Below, piece by piece: positions 12,118 through 24,105 of a stretch of 64,000 nucleotides of DNA. A program made the translations under genes and the position numbers. How positions within the stretch are numbered: position 1 is the stretch's first letter; each line of letters begins with the position of its first letter. The notes under the pieces are model-generated. The model was not told where the DNA came from, did no database searches, and saw nothing but the letters and a program-made list of their open reading frames with translations. Source of the stretch: Cephalopachus bancanus (lineage: Eukaryota; Chordata; Mammalia; Primates; Tarsiidae); assembly GCA_027257055.1 (NCBI GenBank), contig JAPVLO010000322.1, positions 434,001 through 498,000 on the forward strand. The letters are read 5' to 3'.

Positions 12118-12518
12118 AAACTTTAAGAGAAGGAAGAGGGAGTTCTTTGGATAGGGAAGAAGATAGGAATTTATCCTAGATGCTCTGTCCAGGAATAAGA
12201 CTGTGCAATTGGTTTAAGTTTCCTGTGCTATGTCTTTGGGAGCCAAAGTCTATGCGTCAGGATACAGGAAAATGAACACCTCCACCTGCACCAGTGCAAG
12301 ACACAGGCCTGCCACTGCTAGGATCAGGCATTAGTCCATGGGCCTATGTAGTTTACATTTTTTGTGTAGTTTGTGAGGACCTTTTGCCTGTGGTCAATAT
12401 GCAAATCAGCTCACCCACTGTGTCCTGAGGTTCTTATTCTGAGCCCCAGAAACCATCCACATTATATGAGAGCTACTATGAGCATCTCACCTGAGGCTGC
12501 CAGGAATTGTCCCCTTAC
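12118..12518. other. Intron, no feature recognised
   Basis: Unremarkable intron sequence up to exon 25. Confidence 0.5.
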
Positions 12519-13037
12519 CTTTGAATGGAGAGTAGTATATCTTTCTGTTGCATCTTTCAGCTTGTCCTTCACTAAGTTTCCAGTTGATGATGGCTCTTTG
12601 TCTTCCTTAAAACTTTTTTCTGTGTCCAATACTTTCTGTCCTGAGATAGTCACAAATCTCAAGTCTCCTTTGTGGGAAATGACATCTTCTGAGAAGCTTC
12701 CCTGCTGCTTTAGCAGGGAAGAAAGGGCCTCGGGGCTACTGCCTCCCTTATGCATGTTTTCCAGCTCTTTCTCAGACCGTTCCAGCCAGTTTTCAAACTC
12801 TCTATGATCTTGCAGAAACTTCTGCAACTCATCCTGAAGTGTCTGCACCCGCTTCAGTTCTGCCTCTGACTGGGCCAGGGAAGTGGCATATTGCTCCTTT
12901 AGCTCACCTAGCTTCTCTTGCAGCATCTGTCGTTCCTCAAGTGTAAGGTTATGGCCATGCCAGTCCAGGAAGGCCTGAGCTGATTGAGTGGCTAGAATGA
13001 AATTTTGCTGCTGGGACAGCAATTCCTGGTGACGAGC
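12519..13037 (-). CDS. MACF1: MACF1 window exon 25 (long rod exon)
   Basis: This is the longest rod exon here, 173 codons, phase 0 at both ends, ARHQELLSQQQNFILATQSA to YTTLHSK. It encodes more than one spectrin repeat: NLTLEERQMLQEKLGELKEQ, then EFENWLERSEKELENMHKGG, then a Ser- and Lys-rich insert (GSFSEDVISHKGDLRFVTIS) before KLKDATERYTTLHSK. Acceptor TACCAG, donor GTAAGG. Confidence 0.96.
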
Positions 13038-13234
13038 CTGGTAAAGAATACCCCAAAACAAAGAACAGTCAGTAAGGAATCCAAAACAATCTAGTTGTGA
13101 GTACTGCTAGAAGGAGAAAGAGGTCTCTACCTCTACTCAACTGGCCACTTTTCCAGCTGCTCAGAAGCCGCCAGTATCCCTCACACTCTAAGCATTAAGC
13201 CATATACCAATCCCCACTGAACCAACACATACAG

Positions 13235-13745
13235 GACTTTATAGTTCTCAAAGAGATTTTACATTTATTATTTCATTTAATTTGTGGCATAATCTACAAT
13301 ATAAGTAGACAATATAATACCCATTTTATTTATTTATTTATTTATTTATTTATTTTTTTGAGTTGGAGTCTCACTCTGTCGCCCAGACTGGAGTGCAGTG
13401 GCCGCTCCCGGAAACCACAGCCTCAACCTGCTGGGCTCCAGCGATCCTTCCGCCTCAGCCTTCCAAGTAGCCAGAATTACAGGCATGCGCTGCCATGCCT
13501 GGCTAACTTTTTGATTTTATTGTAGAGATGAGGTCTCGCCTGCCCAGGCGGGTCTCGAACCTGCAGGCTCAGGCAATCCACTCACCTCAGCCTCCCAAAG
13601 ACGCGGGATTACAGGCTGAGCCACCGAGCTCGGCTTAATACCCATTTTAAAGATAAGAGAATACCACAAAGATGTTATATGTCTTGACTAAGGTCATTGT
13701 TAAGGAAGAGAACTGTGATAAGAACCTGACTCTTCACTAAACTAT
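13235..13745 (+). mobile_element. MIR element split by an Alu
   Basis: MIR-like left half (TTACATTTATTATTTCATTT) before 13,328 and right half (AAAGATAAGAGAATACC..) after 13,650, with the Alu at 13,329-13,635 inserted between. Confidence 0.6.
13329..13635 (-). mobile_element. Alu-type SINE with (TTTA)n tail
   Basis: The A tail, read on the minus strand, has become (TAAA)n. Target duplication TAATACCCATTTTA at 13,315-13,328 and 13,636-13,649. Confidence 0.95.
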
Positions 13746-14625
13746 ATAAATGGCCAACTAATAATTATCTACACTAATGAAAAGTGAGAGCAGCTGAATA
13801 AGTCATATTATGACAATATAAAAATTGCAAATACTCAGCTATGAAATATGTCCCTCATCTGTCTTTACCTACTGGGAAAGAACTTGAAAAAATTAAACCA
13901 CTACATAGAGAGCAAACCATATTTCTGGATAGTAAGCAATTTTTACTTTTTGTGTTTACTTTGTCTATGTGCATATATGTAGACATTTTTTCTATTCCAA
14001 TGGAGTATGAGTACTTTGAGGAGAGTTGTGAGTTTCTGTTTTGAAACATAACACAATCTTCCTGAGTCTAACAGAAGACTGTGAGTTTAATCAGCGTTCC
14101 TGACTATCTATACTGTTTATGCAACTACATAGAGAAGGACTATAGCCTACGTTTCTTCAGAATATTGTCCAGTTTCAGCCTGTATCAACAACAACCTGAC
14201 AGCCTCAGTTTCCCACGTCATTTCAAGACAGGTGGAATGACAAATATATCCTGCTCAAATAGACAGGAGGGGGCAGCACTGCAACTTTGTACATACCACC
14301 CATTTTTATCCTCCAACCATCTACCTGCAAGTACCTGGGTTGAAGGTGCAACTTGGTCAGGTTCACTGCTGCCAGCAAAAGGTGTTAGGTGGCACCCATG
14401 ACAGCAGAACCATCTTTGCTCTGTGCTGTTGTAAGACTACCAGGGCTTTCAGAGCACACTGCCATGGACCTTCCCAGTGCAGAAGTGTCATGCAGAGGCA
14501 GAAATGTTATTAATACAAAATATGACAATGGTCCACGCAAGCCACTGAACAGAAGTATTCTACCTAAGTCAATATTCTTGCTTCAAAGGTGCCGCTACTA
14601 AAATATATAATCCATATGTTTTGTT
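13746..14625. other. Intron, no feature recognised
   Basis: Short open frames on the plus strand (14,081-14,601) have no recognisable protein content. Confidence 0.45.
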
Positions 14626-14629
14626 AAGT

Positions 14630-14775
14630 GCCCTGAGTATATAATCTTTCAATCATTCAACATAATGTGCCTGTACATGCCAGTTAATGTCCTTGAGGAT
14701 GGTTTGTTGGGCTGGTTCACTGGTTTATTTCTAACTCCTGGCATATAGCAGATGATCAGTATTTGCTGAATGAAA
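14630..14775 (-). mobile_element. L2 3'-end fragment
   Basis: CTGGCATATAGCAGATGATC..TATTTGCTGAATGAAAG matches the conserved L2 tail in inverse orientation. Confidence 0.65.
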
Positions 14776-14859
14776 GAAAAAATAAGTAGAGATAAACAGA
14801 AAGAAATGGTTTCTGTTTTTTTGTTTTGTTGTACAGAACAGGGAGCCTGTAAGAAATGG

Positions 14860-16008
14860 TTTCAAGCCTCACATTTGGAGGGCAGTTCAGACAAAAATAC
14901 AATGTAGAATCATAAATGCTACAACACAGTTAAGGGTGTAAGAGAGGCATACAGGAGAAACATATACCCTAACTTTTGGGGAGTGGTGAACAAGGGCTTC
15001 CCGGAGGAAGTGAAGTCTAAGCTAAAGTATGAAGAATGAGTAAAAATTAACCAACTGCTGGGTCCCTCCCTTACTTTCTGCACTCAAGAGGCAAGAAAAT
15101 TCTAAGACTATGCAAAGGCACAGAGGAGAGTGAGAGCAATGAACTGAAAGGGATCAGTATAGCCACAGACTCAAATGTAAAGGAAGGTAAGAGATAAGGC
15201 CAAATAAGTAGGAACAAACCCCAATGGGGACTAAGGGGATGGTAAACAAGGTTGAAGAGTTTAGATTTAACCTTGAGAGCAACAGGGAACCATTACAAAG
15301 CTTAAGCAAGGATACAGCTTAAGAAAGAATACTTAGTAGAATGGAGAATGAACTGGAAGGTAAAAACCAAGAGATAAGGAGACCAGTAGAAGTTGCATAA
15401 TAATAAAAGTGAAAGTTGATAGTGGTCTAAACTACAATAATATCTCAATGGAGATGAAGAAGTATGGACGATTCTGAAAGAGATATAAGAAGCATGGACT
15501 TTGATTAGACATGGGAAAGTGTCCAGTTTACACAATTAAGTAAGCATATAGGAAGGAGAACATGTTTAATTGTGAGAGGAGTATCATAGGAATAGGAGTT
15601 CCACTTTCAGGCTGAGAAGTGCTTGTGGTTCCAAGTTGCAAACAGGTAAAGGGATTTACATACTGGTCTGAAGTTCAGGATAGGCATCAGGGCTGGAGAT
15701 AAATGCATGCATGGAATTTATTAGTGCAAATGGCTACTGAAGTTGTGAATAGATAAAACTACCCAATGAAAGAATATTCTGAAAGATGAGAGAGGGTCTA
15801 TAGGATACACCTGGAAGCATACCAGTATTCCAAAAGCTGGCCAGAGGAAAGTAAGAAGGATGATTAGGACAGAGAAGTGATATAAAAACCAAGGGAGAAA
15901 GTATTTAAAGAGTAGCCAACAGTGTCAAAGCTGCTGAGACATCAAAGAAGGTATGACCTGAGAGTGCTCACTGGACTTAGGGGCAAGGAAATTGTTGTTA
16001 CTTGCTCA
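14860..16008 (+). mobile_element. Long L2 fragment(s)
   Basis: AACAAGGGCTTCCCGGAGGA followed by a purine-rich run (GGGAACCATTACAAAGCTTA) is the L2 3' region, decayed, reaching to about 50 bp from exon 24. Confidence 0.6.
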
Positions 16009-16057
16009 GGGCAGGAGAGACATCTCCAGCATAGTGAAGACAAGCAAACACCCTCAC

Positions 16058-16282
16058 CTTCATCTTCTCACACTGCCTGTCCAAACTTTCTGGTGTGTGG
16101 TTCACCCCCATGTGACCATCAGTGTTATCCAAGGCTTCTTTCTCCAGGCTAACTCCTGACAGCTGCTCCATTCTTGGAAGCCTGGTCAGTAGCTGTCCGC
16201 CAGATGATCCCACTGAAGTCACCCAATCCAAGAGAGCATCAATCTTACTTCTGTTCTCTGCCAGCTCCTTTGCTGCTTTACT
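16058..16282 (-). CDS. MACF1: MACF1 window exon 24 (spectrin rod)
   Basis: This exon has 75 codons, phase 0 at both ends, SKAAKELAENRSKIDALLDW to DRQCEKMK. IDALLDWVTSVGSSGGQLLT is helix A; the middle (LEKEALDNTDGHMGVNHTPE) is a polar loop longer than in a standard repeat. Acceptor TTTCAG, donor GTGAGGG. An L2 fragment ends about 50 bp to its left. Confidence 0.95.
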
Positions 16283-16655
16283 CTGAAAATCATATAGGTA
16301 GTCTAGTGAGAAGGCTTTACATATTCAACTATGAAACAACAGATTAAGTAAAGGGGGAAAATTGTATGATTAAAAAAAAGAGAAGCTTTGAGACTGAATA
16401 TAAACAGTCTTTGCACATATAAAATAGTTAATATTGTTTTAAAATCTGTTGAAAAAATCATATTTAAAACAATCTCTGGATTTCTTCTATAGCTTACTGA
16501 AAAAAACAAAAAAGCGCAAATAAGGAAATCCTAGGATTTAAATAGACTTTATTAAGAGATTTTTTTGGTTCTGCCACTCCGGCAAAGTTTCACAGAATGC
16601 TTTCTAGGTACACCAAAGTGTTGCACTGGCCTGGTAGGGTAAGAAATAGCAGTCA

Positions 16656-16954
16656 TGCCAGGCTCGGTGGCTCAGTCTATAATCCCAGCGCTTTGGGAGG
16701 CTGAGGTGAGTGGATTGCCTGAGCCCGCGGGTTCGAGACCCGCCTGGGCAGGTAAGACCTCATCTCTACAATAAATCAAAAAATTAGCCGGGCGTGGTAG
16801 CACGCGCCTGTAGTTCCAGCTACTGGAAGGCTGAGTTGGAAGGATCGCTGGAGCCCAGCAGGTCGAGGCTGAGGTGGCCGGGAGCAGCTACTGCACTCCA
16901 GTCTGGGTGACTGAGTGAGACTCCAACTCAAAAAAAGAAAGAAAAAAAAAAAAA
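16656..16954 (+). mobile_element. Alu-type SINE, full length
   Basis: Young family with GCGGG TTCGAGA CCCGC. Target duplication AAGAAATAGCAGTCA at 16,641-16,655 and 16,955-16,969. Confidence 0.95.
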
Positions 16955-17147
16955 AAGAAATAGCAGTCACATTCAATTATCTGACTGCATTTCCCTAAAA
17001 GAAAGGCAAATTTCTCTTATCCTTTTCTCAACCAAACAGAACATTTAGTTCTTAAACTTGCCTCTCAAATTCTATACAAGTATTTTAATTAATCAAATGT
17101 TATGCCAGTTAACAGATATATACATAAATATGAGATGGATTCTTTCT

Positions 17148-17346
17148 TTGTCATCTAGGCTGGAGTACAGTGGCATGATTATCTCACCGCAGACTCAAAC
17201 TCCTGGGCTCAAGTGATCCTCTCACTTATAGTCCCAGCTACTTGGGAGGCTGAGGAGGAAGGATTACTTGGTCCCAAAGGTTGAGGTTGCAATGAGCCAT
17301 GATTGTGCCACTTCCAGCCTGGGCGACAGAGTAAGACCCTGACTCA
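17148..17346. mobile_element. Two Alu monomers head-to-head
   Basis: 17,148-17,222 is a minus-strand arm (GTCATCTAGGCTGGAGTACA..); 17,228-17,346 is a plus-strand right arm (AGTCCCAGCTACTTGGGAGG..). The two are directly joined, making an imperfect inverted repeat. Confidence 0.75.
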
Positions 17347-17510
17347 ATACAGAAATAGATAAATACTCATAAACTAGCTTCTGAAATAGGTTTTTTTGGT
17401 GATTCTATGCTCTCCTTATATAAGACAGTTTCTCCTCACTTTCTTCCATTTGTGTTGGTACTAAAATTTTCTTTTTTGAAAAATATGAATTATCATAGTA
17501 CTCTGGTTAC

Positions 17511-17744
17511 CTTTTCAGTCTCTTGCTGTAAGGCTGAGGTTATTGCTTCCTCCAGCTCCTTCTGGACCACCCGTGTCCGTTCCTGGAGAGTCTCATATTG
17601 TTCCTTGGCCTGACAAAGTTTTTCCTGAAGAGCAATCAACTCATGGGGGCTCAGCTTGGTTTGATTCTCTTCCAGGAACCCTTCAATGCCTTTGACAACA
17701 GTGGCAAATGAGGTGGCATGATTCTGAATGTCGTCTTGTAAATC
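17511..17744 (-). CDS. MACF1: MACF1 window exon 23 (spectrin rod)
   Basis: This exon has 78 codons, phase 0 at both ends, DLQDDIQNHATSFATVVKGI to LQQETEK. Helices B and C include NQTKLSPHELIALQEKLCQA and KEQYETLQERTRVVQKELEE. Acceptor ATTAAG, donor GTAACC. A head-to-head pair of Alu monomers ends about 165 bp to its left. Confidence 0.95.
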
Positions 17745-18054
17745 CTTAATATATGAAAATAGGAATGGCAGAGCTTTCAACTTTAATACTTCTAAGTCCC
17801 CTAACAGTACAGAGATGGAAAGGTTAGGATGACATATCTGTATATAGTCCCTGACTACAATTTATTTATGGTTTTAATCAATACACAGCAATTTTAAAAT
17901 ATTTAATTTTCTATGTAAATATTTAGTGAAGACGAAAAAGAAGATTGTCCATAAACATGCTGACTAACAGAGATTTTCATTTTGCCATGAGTTATTCTCA
18001 AAGAGATCATTCTTTCTATAAAGGGTTGACAACATGATTCTAGTAGAGTTGAGG

Positions 18055-18600
18055 CCTATTGGTCCTTTATACTCTCTTGGCTATCACTCCTAATCCATAA
18101 TGTGGTCTCACCAGTTCTCCAACCTCATCTTCCACTAATTTTCCTCTTGTCTTGGTAGTCCAGTTGAACTAGCTTTTTTTTCAGTTCTTGAATATGTTGT
18201 ACTCCCATTCCCATTCCCATCTCAAGACTGCTGCATAATCCTCTGTCTCTTTCCTGCTCTCCTCCCAAACTTTCATGCATTAACCATACAAATCTTTCTT
18301 TTCTCAGCTTAAGTGACACTTCTTCAAGGTAATCTTTTCTGACATACTAGACTAGATTGGGTCTCTAGTATATGTTGTCATATAACTTTTCCTTTATAGA
18401 TGTAAGTTAATAATATGTCCATTTTGTAATAACCTGTGTAACATCTATCTGCCCCACTATACTGTATGCTTCATAAGGGCAGAATGTTGTCCTGTAAATC
18501 CTTTTACAGTGGCACTTTTACAGTGGCACTATTGCTAGCACTAAGCACTGTACTTGGCACATTGCAAGCTTTTATAAATATCTGTTGAAGCAATTAAAAA
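18055..18600 (-). mobile_element. L2 fragment
   Basis: TACTGTATGCTTCATAAGGG and GCACTGTACTTGGCACATTG are the conserved L2 tail words in inverse orientation. Confidence 0.65.
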
Positions 18601-18620
18601 ATGAATTAATTCACACTGAC

Positions 18621-18770
18621 CTTCAAGTCACTTTGGTTCTTCTGCATAGCAGGGAGATCCTGCTGAGTGGTTCTGCACTGGTGGCCTGCCAGTGCTCTTT
18701 CGGCCTGTCCTACCCAACTGCAAAGATCTTCTAGTTTCTCATGACAGGTATTTTGTTGTTTCTGTAGGGT
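18621..18770 (-). CDS. MACF1: MACF1 window exon 22 (spectrin rod)
   Basis: This exon has 50 codons, phase 0 at both ends, TLQKQQNTCHEKLEDLCSWV to QKNQSDLK. EDLCSWVGQAERALAGHQ is a typical helix A with Trp. Acceptor TTAATTAG, donor GTCAGTG, again with C at +3. As I recall it, this exon's TLQKQQ directly follows TEQK (exon 16) in an isoform lacking the plectin-repeat block. Confidence 0.95.
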
Positions 18771-20977
18771 CTAATTAAAATGCAAAGAGGTCAAGATACA
18801 ATTACTAACTCTCATGTTACAAATACAAGATAATTCCCTGAAATGTAAAACAGGAAGGTTATATCTCAAGTATGGAAAAGTTGGTGGGAGACTAGGACAG
18901 GAAATGGCACAGAAATCATAATCAAAAAGCTCCCCTTAACTGGACAGTCTGTTGATCCGAGTCTATGGACTAAATGAAAATCAAGGTAATTTTCAAAGAG
19001 AATACTCCTAGTTCATGTCTTGATTTTGGAGTTCATTTGTCAGACTGCTATTATTTTTGGAAAGAGAGACCAGAAAGCCCAGATGCTTGAAATCCATACA
19101 TGATAATGGTGATGATAATAAATTAGTGATTCTGGTCAATCCTAGAATCAGAGGATTTGCTACATATTAAATCAAACTATGGAAAAGTAGAACTGGAGTA
19201 GAAAGAAAAATCAAATACTTAAATAATTCATAAGCTAGTTGAGTTTCTTAATAATTGAGCTGACTTTATACATCAGATGTCTTACAAATGCATTGAGTCA
19301 TTAAGTAGAATGATTATATGCCAGGCATGAGGGGCTTGATTTAGCTATTTTCAGGAAACTGCCCAAGAATAGCAACTGGCTCAGTCCTTTAGATGTCTAC
19401 ACTGTTATCAAAGGAAAAGCCAGGCCCAAGGGGAGAGAAAGAATATGTTTCTGTGCCTAATCCTTTCTCTAGAATTCATCTCAGCTGCATAACACTGAAG
19501 CACCTGACTGAGCAATTGAGCATGATGTGTTGTGACAATCCTTCTAAACCATTTTCTACCAGTTTCTACCTTCTGATGGTGTTTTAGTCACCTGCACTTA
19601 CAAACAGGTGCTCAAACTGGCCCTCTCTCCCCCGCTTTAGGACAAATAGAAGGGCTCTGGAAGAGAACTCCTAAGAGCTCTTCAGCTGTAAAACAGGATC
19701 TTCATGGGTTAGGATGGGTGCAGACTGAATCTGAAAAAAGCAAAGCAAACAAGTTAACACAGAGACGTACACACACATTCAGGGCAAATATAGAGAGAAG
19801 CAGAGCATTTTTAATGATAACAAGGTTAATAAACATTGTGGGATTAATTACATGCTTAGGGGAAATGTTCACATGCAGTTCTGTCACCTGCTGCAGTACA
19901 GGGGCCTACCCTGAATCCAGGCTAGCTCATAGGGTGGCTCAGGCCAATGCACTTAATTAATTACTCACAGGTTACACCATGCTATATAAGCTCCTAAGTG
20001 ACAAATGTTCAGGTTTGGAAGGTAACATAAAGTGTTTCATTAGTATTTTATCTCAATTTCAATAGAGTTAAAACAAGATAGTAAAAGGGGACGTATGGCA
20101 CTAACTAACCAAATTTCCTTAAATTGAGCTTTCCTCAAAAGCTCAATTATATTTTGCACAGTATTTAATAAAGGAACTCCTGAGACAAATTTGCTGGTAA
20201 TAATGATGATTTTATATAATCTTGCTGTATGCCAGCTTATTATTCAAGCACAAATAGCTTAAACATCATTCTAGGTATTCTAAGGTTATGACATTACTAT
20301 AAGAGCAATTATGTTGAGTTTTGAAAGAGGGTTGTGATGGAAGATGGCAGAATGGTTAAATTTTTTTTTTAAATGCATCACCCCTGCTTCTAAACACTGT
20401 TTTCCATGATTGAATAAGCACTGGGCACTACAGTATGAAGAAAGGTGCAATAATAATTTTTAAAGTGCTCCCAAATTCATATGATTCCGATAAAAAATTC
20501 CTTGTCAGCTGTTGGAAGACTGCCAAGGAACCTTATTGTAAGTCATGTGAAAAGTCTCAGAATAAAACAAAACCATTCTTCTCAAGAGCTCAGAATATCT
20601 AGATGTTCTTAGTAGTCCTCAAAAGAATGCCGAGGGAGAGCAAGAGGGAAGAAAGGCTAGGTACATGATTTTCATTTTAAAGTCAGAGACAATGAGACAC
20701 TAAGAGTCTCACGAAAAGAAAACACCTGTACATGCATACCCACATAAACACATATATTTTCTCTCTCTCACACACACACACAAAACCAAAAACACGGCGA
20801 GAAAAATAGCCAGAACAGTTGCCTTCTGGACCAGAACCATATTGGTTTAAAAGACATAACATTGCAAAACTGGTAAACCCAGGCTCCTGGAATCACAATA
20901 CATGGAGCCTGGCCAGAAAACCCAATGACATAGGACATCCCAAAAGAAACTGGGCCCGGCAGCTAGTTCAGTCTGAC
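18771..20977. other. Intron, mostly unique
   Basis: About 2.2 kb with only a short TC/CA dinucleotide run (20,760-20,782). I see no transposon or exon. Confidence 0.5.
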
Positions 20978-21211
20978 CTTGAACAAGGCTTCTTGCTCCA
21001 GTTGTTGAAGATGGCCCTGCAAGGCATCTGTTTGAGCAGCAGACCGTTCCAAAAGGTCCTGGAAGGACCTTTGCACTTCATTTAGAAGCCTCAGCATCTG
21101 TCGATTCTGCTGAGGAGACAAGTCCTGGGCATGCTCAGAAATAAAGAATTGAATATCAAAAGCAAGAGCATCCAGATGAGATTTCTTTTCAGCCATGCGC
21201 TGTTTTAAATC
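20978..21211 (-). CDS. MACF1: MACF1 window exon 21 (spectrin rod)
   Basis: This exon has 78 codons, phase 0 at both ends, DLKQRMAEKKSHLDALAFDI to LEQEALFK. AFDIQFFISEHAQDLSPQQN and RQMLRLLNEVQRSFQDLLER are rod helices conserved in human MACF1. Acceptor TTTTTAG. The donor is GTCAGA, with C instead of purine at +3, a weak match that could favour regulated use. Confidence 0.95.
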
Positions 21212-22420
21212 CTAAAAAAGTAGGGAAAGAAAAAAAAATGTCCATTTCTTTATCTAAGAAAAAAAACAAACAGAATCAGAGAGGCTAATTTAAACGTGCC
21301 AAAAATTTAATTTGCCAAGTCAGTAAAATTAAACATACATTTAAAAGACAATTTTGGTTCACATTTAACAGAAGACAACATTTCAAGCTAATGTAAATTC
21401 CCCTATTTTTATAACTGGCATTGATGATTCTAGGACCAAACTAGCACAGGAAATCTCTCTCAATTTTGGTCTCTCCAAACTCCTCATAAATTACTATTAA
21501 GTTTCCTTTACTGGACCTTGATTTCCAAAAAGCAGTAAGCTTTCAATTATTTATGCTAACGTAAGTATACAATTGCTAACACAAAATATCAGTTAGTTTT
21601 TTTAAAGTCCTAGAAAGTATAACATGAATTTCTGGTCTGAGATACACCTAACTGTAGTTTCTTAGGTTCAAATACCCATTTGTATTTGCCTGGTAATGAG
21701 TTACTAGTAGACCAGTACTTAGAAAATATACAATTAATTTGTGATTTACTAAAATTTGATTTTTAGAGTAACTAATGCTCTTTAAACACTAAAATCATCT
21801 GTTTTCAGGCAATTAAAAGTCTGTAACTTTCCCACAAACATTTAGTGATCATCAGTTATGCTACACTAAATGTAATAAAGTTAGGTTATCTATATATCTG
21901 TATCTCTATCACCTGACCTACTTTCAATTGATCTACTGTTAGTAGTCAATTTAGTCTATCCTGCAAAGCAAGCATGGAGGGCTTCTTGGATATTTATTCC
22001 TCTGTGAAGATACAGATTTAGGAAAGTATCACTGGAAAAACAAGGCTTAGACCGTTGTTCTCATGCCACAAGAGAATTCTTATGTTATAACCAGGGAAGG
22101 GCACCAATACACGAGATGTTCTGTGTCTTTATATCTCATAGTATGTTACAGGAATTTTTTTCATGCTTGCTTCTTTATAGAATCTTAGCAAACAAAAATA
22201 AGATCTGCTACTCTCTCCACCAATATAATATATCTGGATAAAGGGTATGAAATCAGGAGGCAGGTCAACTTTTGCATGATAAAGAAGGATGAGGTTGTAT
22301 GTAAGATTGACCATGAACACACTTTTATGTCTGCATCTCTTAAGATTAGGGTAAAGGGAGAAGATAGCACAGAAGGAGGGGAAATTTCTAGTTCTGTTCT
22401 TTCTAAAGAGTCCTCAACTA
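21212..22420. other. Intron, mostly unique
   Basis: AT-rich, no feature I can name. Confidence 0.5.
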
Positions 22421-22556
22421 TTTGTTTATGAAATCATCTATGGCTGCATTCATGCTGAGTGACTACAACAGAAATGGGTCATTTGAATATGGCCCACAAA
22501 GTATAAAATATTTATCTGACCCTTTACAAAAGAAGTTTGCTAATCCATGCTCTAGA
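22421..22556 (-). mobile_element. hAT-type MER element fragment
   Basis: ATCTATGGCTGCATTCATGC..GAATATGGCCCACAAAGTAT..GACCCTTTACAAAAGAAGTT is the reverse of the family also found split at 42,745-43,322. Confidence 0.6.
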
Positions 22557-22899
22557 TTGCTATTAAAAATTCTCATGAAATTGGTGTGTTTGTGTCATAT
22601 CTCAGGCAAAACAGAAAGGAGGAATGGATCCTAGATGCTCAGTTATAAAGAGTAGATGAAATTGATAATAATAGGTCATTCTGTAGACTCTCAGAGAATA
22701 GCTGAAAGGAGAAATGATCATAATTATTGAAACTTCAGGGGTATGGTAATTTAAAAAACTAAACATAGCTGACTTTATTTATGAAATGGAAAATCAGAGT
22801 TGCTAAGAAAGCTAAGTACAGATACCAATTTGCCTAGCAGGAAAATGATACAACTCAAAGGACAAATAAAGCATGCTTGAAAATGGGTGGAGAGTTTAC

Positions 22900-23049
22900 C
22901 TCATACTGTTGAAGACAGTGTTTCAGGTTCTCAGTATCTGTTTCACTGTGATATTCCTTGCTGTTCAGAATAAGATTGGTATTGACAACCCAGGATCTCC
23001 AATCTTGAAGTTTGCCTTCTAGCTGTATGTGCTGATTTAATGCTTTACT
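22900..23049 (-). CDS. MACF1: MACF1 window exon 20 (spectrin rod)
   Basis: This exon has 50 codons, phase 0 at both ends, SKALNQHIQLEGKLQDWRSW to KHCLQQYE. The QDWRSWVVNTNLIL helix A Trp pattern fits a spectrin repeat. Acceptor TTCTTAG, followed directly by AG, which offers a second AG two bases on; phase and homology favour the first. Donor GTAAAC. The stretch is more diverged from human than the neighbouring exons (SKEYHSETDTENLKHC). Confidence 0.94.
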
Positions 23050-23136
23050 CTAAGAAGTAAATGGCAAACCATATTATAAAAGTTTCCAAGCCTGCCCAGA
23101 TTTTGTGAGCCTTTATGAATAAAAACAAGATGCTAC

Positions 23137-23352
23137 CTTTTTAACTTCCACGGCATTCTGTAAGTGGAGTAGCCTGGAACTCCAGGTGTCACTCACAGAG
23201 CTGAGAGACTTTTGAAGATTCTTGGCATCTTTCTCTAAAGCCTTCAACAGTTGAGCAGGGACTTCTTGAGGTTGGCTGATAATAATCTGATTCACACATT
23301 CCAATTCCTGACTGACCAAGGTGGACAGGTCCTTTAGCTCCCTGTCTAATAC
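23137..23352 (-). CDS. MACF1: MACF1 window exon 19 (spectrin rod)
   Basis: This exon has 72 codons, phase 0 at both ends, VLDRELKDLSTLVSQELECV to NAVEVKK. NQIIISQPQEVPAQLLKALE and SSVSDTWSSRLLHLQ (helix C Trp) are spectrin-repeat features. Acceptor CCTTCAG, donor GTAGCATC. The intron before it holds the 2.1-kb L1. Confidence 0.95.
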
Positions 23353-23499
23353 CTGAAGGAATAAAGAGGAGTTACTTCCAAAATCAAGACTAGAGATCTT
23401 GCCATCTGGGAATCAGCTGTGAACATGTTTCTCTCTCACCCCATGTCTATAAACATTTTAGGGCTCAGAAAATATTTTTATGTGTATTGATTATTTTAC

Positions 23500-23692
23500 G
23501 GGTTCTCACAATCACCAATTCATGAGGTCGGCAGGGAGACATTACTATACTGGATTTACAGAAGAGATGCCTCATCACTTGAACAGTTTTTAGTCCAAGG
23601 TCACCCGGCTGGTACACAATACAGTCAGGACTTGGATTCAGGTATTCTGACTCAGCACAATGCTCCCTCTACTACAACTTGCCCCTCTCAAA
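23500..23692 (+). mobile_element. MIR element
   Basis: Core resembling MIR: TTACAGAAGAGATGCC..CAAGGTCACCCGGCTGG..GGACTTGGATTCAGG. Confidence 0.75.
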
Positions 23693-24105
23693 GAGTGTCA
23701 TTACTATGTGGTTCCCTAGGAAGCAGTTATGCAGAATTTATGTGCTACAAATAAAACCAATCCAAAGAATGACTCTTCCACTCCAAATTCTAAAGGGTGG
23801 GGGACCCAAAGAACATAAAAATATCCCAAACAAGCCTTTCTACTCAGCTAGACTATAATATTCTGACCTCGACAGAAATAAACTGTGAAAGAGCTTGGTA
23901 GTTCTTTGGGGGCATCTTCCTCACTCTCCCTTCAGCTACCCTACACAAAAACACACTTTGGATACTGAGAGAGCTGGTAAACTTCTACAATCTCTGTCAT
24001 TGTCACTCCAATCCTGTGACAATTCTTAACCTCCAATTTCAATGAAAGAAGACATTATTCCACCTTCTCGAGGCTGTCTTTTTATGTTCTCAGGAGTCTG
24101 GTTCT

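Noticed and set aside
12373..12807. 144-codon plus-strand ORF
   Set aside because: Antisense to MACF1 exon 25; it follows from codon bias of the true frame.
14081..14601. Two plus-strand ORFs of 106 and 70 codons
   Set aside because: No recognisable domain, no splice context, and the composition is ordinary intron.
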